From Brasenia schreberi (taxonomy: Eukaryota > Streptophyta > Magnoliopsida > Nymphaeales > Cabombaceae): a stretch of 64,000 nt of DNA. The translations under genes were made by a program, and so were the position numbers. The notes under the pieces are model-generated. The model saw only the letters and a program-made list of their open reading frames with translations. It was not told the DNA's origin and did not search any database. Of the stretch, positions 62,898 through 64,000 are shown one piece after another. Where the stretch lies: contig JAYKKT010000087.1 of the NCBI GenBank assembly GCA_036023115.1, positions 12,354,001-12,418,000 of the forward strand, written 5' to 3'. Within the stretch, counting starts at the first letter, position 1; every line of letters begins with the position of its first letter.

Positions 62898-63394
62898 TCC
62901 GAGGGAGGTTCTTTGGAGAACTTTGGAAAAAAGAGGTATCCCATTGACATATATTAACCTTATAAGAGATATGTATGATGGTGCAAAAACATGTGTGAGG
63001 ACTCATGAAGGAATGACAGACTTATTTGAAGTTAATATTGGGTTACATCAAGGATCAACTTTAAGTCCATACTTATTTATAATGGTGATTGATGAACAAA
63101 ACATATTCAAGATGAAGTACCTTGGTGTATGTTATTTGCAGATGACATTGTATTAGTGGAGGAGTCTAAGGAAAAAGTTAATAGAAAATTGGAACTATGG
63201 AGAGAAACATTAGAAAGCAAAAGCCTCCGACTTAGTAGAACAAAGACAAAATATATGGAATGTAAGTTTGATCATTTGGTTACTTCAGAGGACAAAGAAA
63301 TTAAAATCGGCACACATTGCATCCCTCAAAATGAAAGTTTTAAATACCTAGAGTCAATTTTTTAGAGTGATGGAAGAATTGATGGAGATGTTAC
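62898..63394 (+). mobile_element. RTE LINE fragment, interrupted
   Basis: Begins CCGAGGGAGGTTCTTTGGAG, equivalent to about 6996 of the long copy, and runs to GATGGAGATGTTACA (about 7495 there). It carries RT motifs B (HQGSTLSP) and C (FADD) but has lost four bases near 63091 (in the MVIDE region) and has a stop near 63362. The sequence then switches to an inverted RTE tail, so the rest of this copy should lie beyond the window if it was split by an insertion. Confidence 0.88.
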
Positions 63395-64000
63395 AACAAC
63401 AACAACAACAACTAAGCCTTTTCCCATACTAGACGGGGTCGGCTACATGGATTCTTTGTTTCCACAGATCTCTATTGTGTGCCATGTTAGCATTTAACTC
63501 CCAATAAGCTAGATCATTCTTTATTGTTTCTTTCCAACACTTTTGTGGTCGTCCTCTACCTCTTTTAATACTTTCCAAATTTAGGTTTTCTAACCTTCTT
63601 ACAGGTTCTTCTTTTGATCTTCTTTCTATATGTCCAAACCATCTTAAACGATGTTCTCTCATTTTATCCTCTATTGGTGCCACGCCTAATTTGTTTCTAA
63701 TAACCTCATTATGTATACGGTCTTTTCTTGTATGACCACTCATCCATCTCAACATCTTCATTTCTGTCACAGACATCTTTTGTACATGTTGATGATTAAC
63801 TGCCCAACACTCAGAACCATAAAACATGGCAGGCCTAACTGCTGCTCTATAATATTTACCTTTTAATTTTAATGGTATCTTCTTGTCACAAAGAATACCT
63901 GATGCTCCTCTCCATTTTAACCAACCAGCATTAATTCTATGTGTAACATCTCCATCAATTCTTCCATCACTTTGAAAAATTGACCCTAGGTATTTAAAAC
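63395..64000 (-). mobile_element. RTE LINE 3' part, inserted into another RTE copy
   Basis: The plus strand begins with an (ACA)n tail, then CTAAGCCTTTTCCCATACTA, the inverted 3' end. The minus-strand frame from 63827 to 63429 is open for 132 codons and includes [20 protein letters not shown], nearly identical to the long copy. The element continues past the window end. Its tail abuts the plus-strand RTE fragment. Confidence 0.92.

Overview
The window is nuclear DNA of a flowering plant. Its genes have GT-AG introns, several belong to plant-specific families (AP2/ERF, RADIALIS-like, DUO1, PLAT-plant-stress), and the spaces are AT-rich with very long AT, GA and CA microsatellites, LINE, SINE and MITE copies. 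I cannot name the species. There are no prokaryotic, organellar or viral features.

Genes, left to right: a secreted PLAT/LH2-domain protein (2383-3436, +); a large SMPD4-like (neutral sphingomyelinase 3-like) membrane protein gene (4939-15528, +) split by a long RTE-type LINE; a DREB A-4 type AP2/ERF factor (21795-22559, -); a decayed KAPA synthase (BIOF) gene lacking its catalytic core (28951-33444, +); a decayed MDR quinone oxidoreductase gene (36777-40012, +); a RADIALIS-like SANT/MYB (44596-45364, -); a small two-exon membrane protein of 97 residues (50642-51498, -); the male-germline R2R3-MYB DUO1 (57161-58621, +); and the 3' part of the anaphase-promoting complex subunit APC8/CDC23 (59654-62393, -), whose first exons lie beyond the window. 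Exons were joined by hand from reading frame, splice sites and remembered family sequence.

Mobile DNA explains much of the rest. One RTE LINE family is present as a long open copy (6010-8048), a decayed copy (29690-31092), two opposed copies at the right edge (62898-64000) and a 41-bp 3' end with a 12-bp target duplication (38764-38804). A short element with a different body shares the RTE 3' tail (36950-37165 and 52831-52985). A dispersed tRNA-derived SINE-like family has about a dozen copies. There are hAT-type MITEs, one with a perfect 8-bp target duplication (39298-39455), a Mutator-like transposase relic (16900-17795) and several foldback elements.

The most interesting points are the LINE inside the SMPD4-like gene with apparent loss of coding sequence; the tail-to-tail adjacency of DUO1 and APC8, which act in one regulatory circuit in Arabidopsis pollen; the RTE LINE with its tail-sharing short partner and minimal insertion; and two microsatellites bracketed by direct repeats of about 35 bp. 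I found no wholly new gene system.
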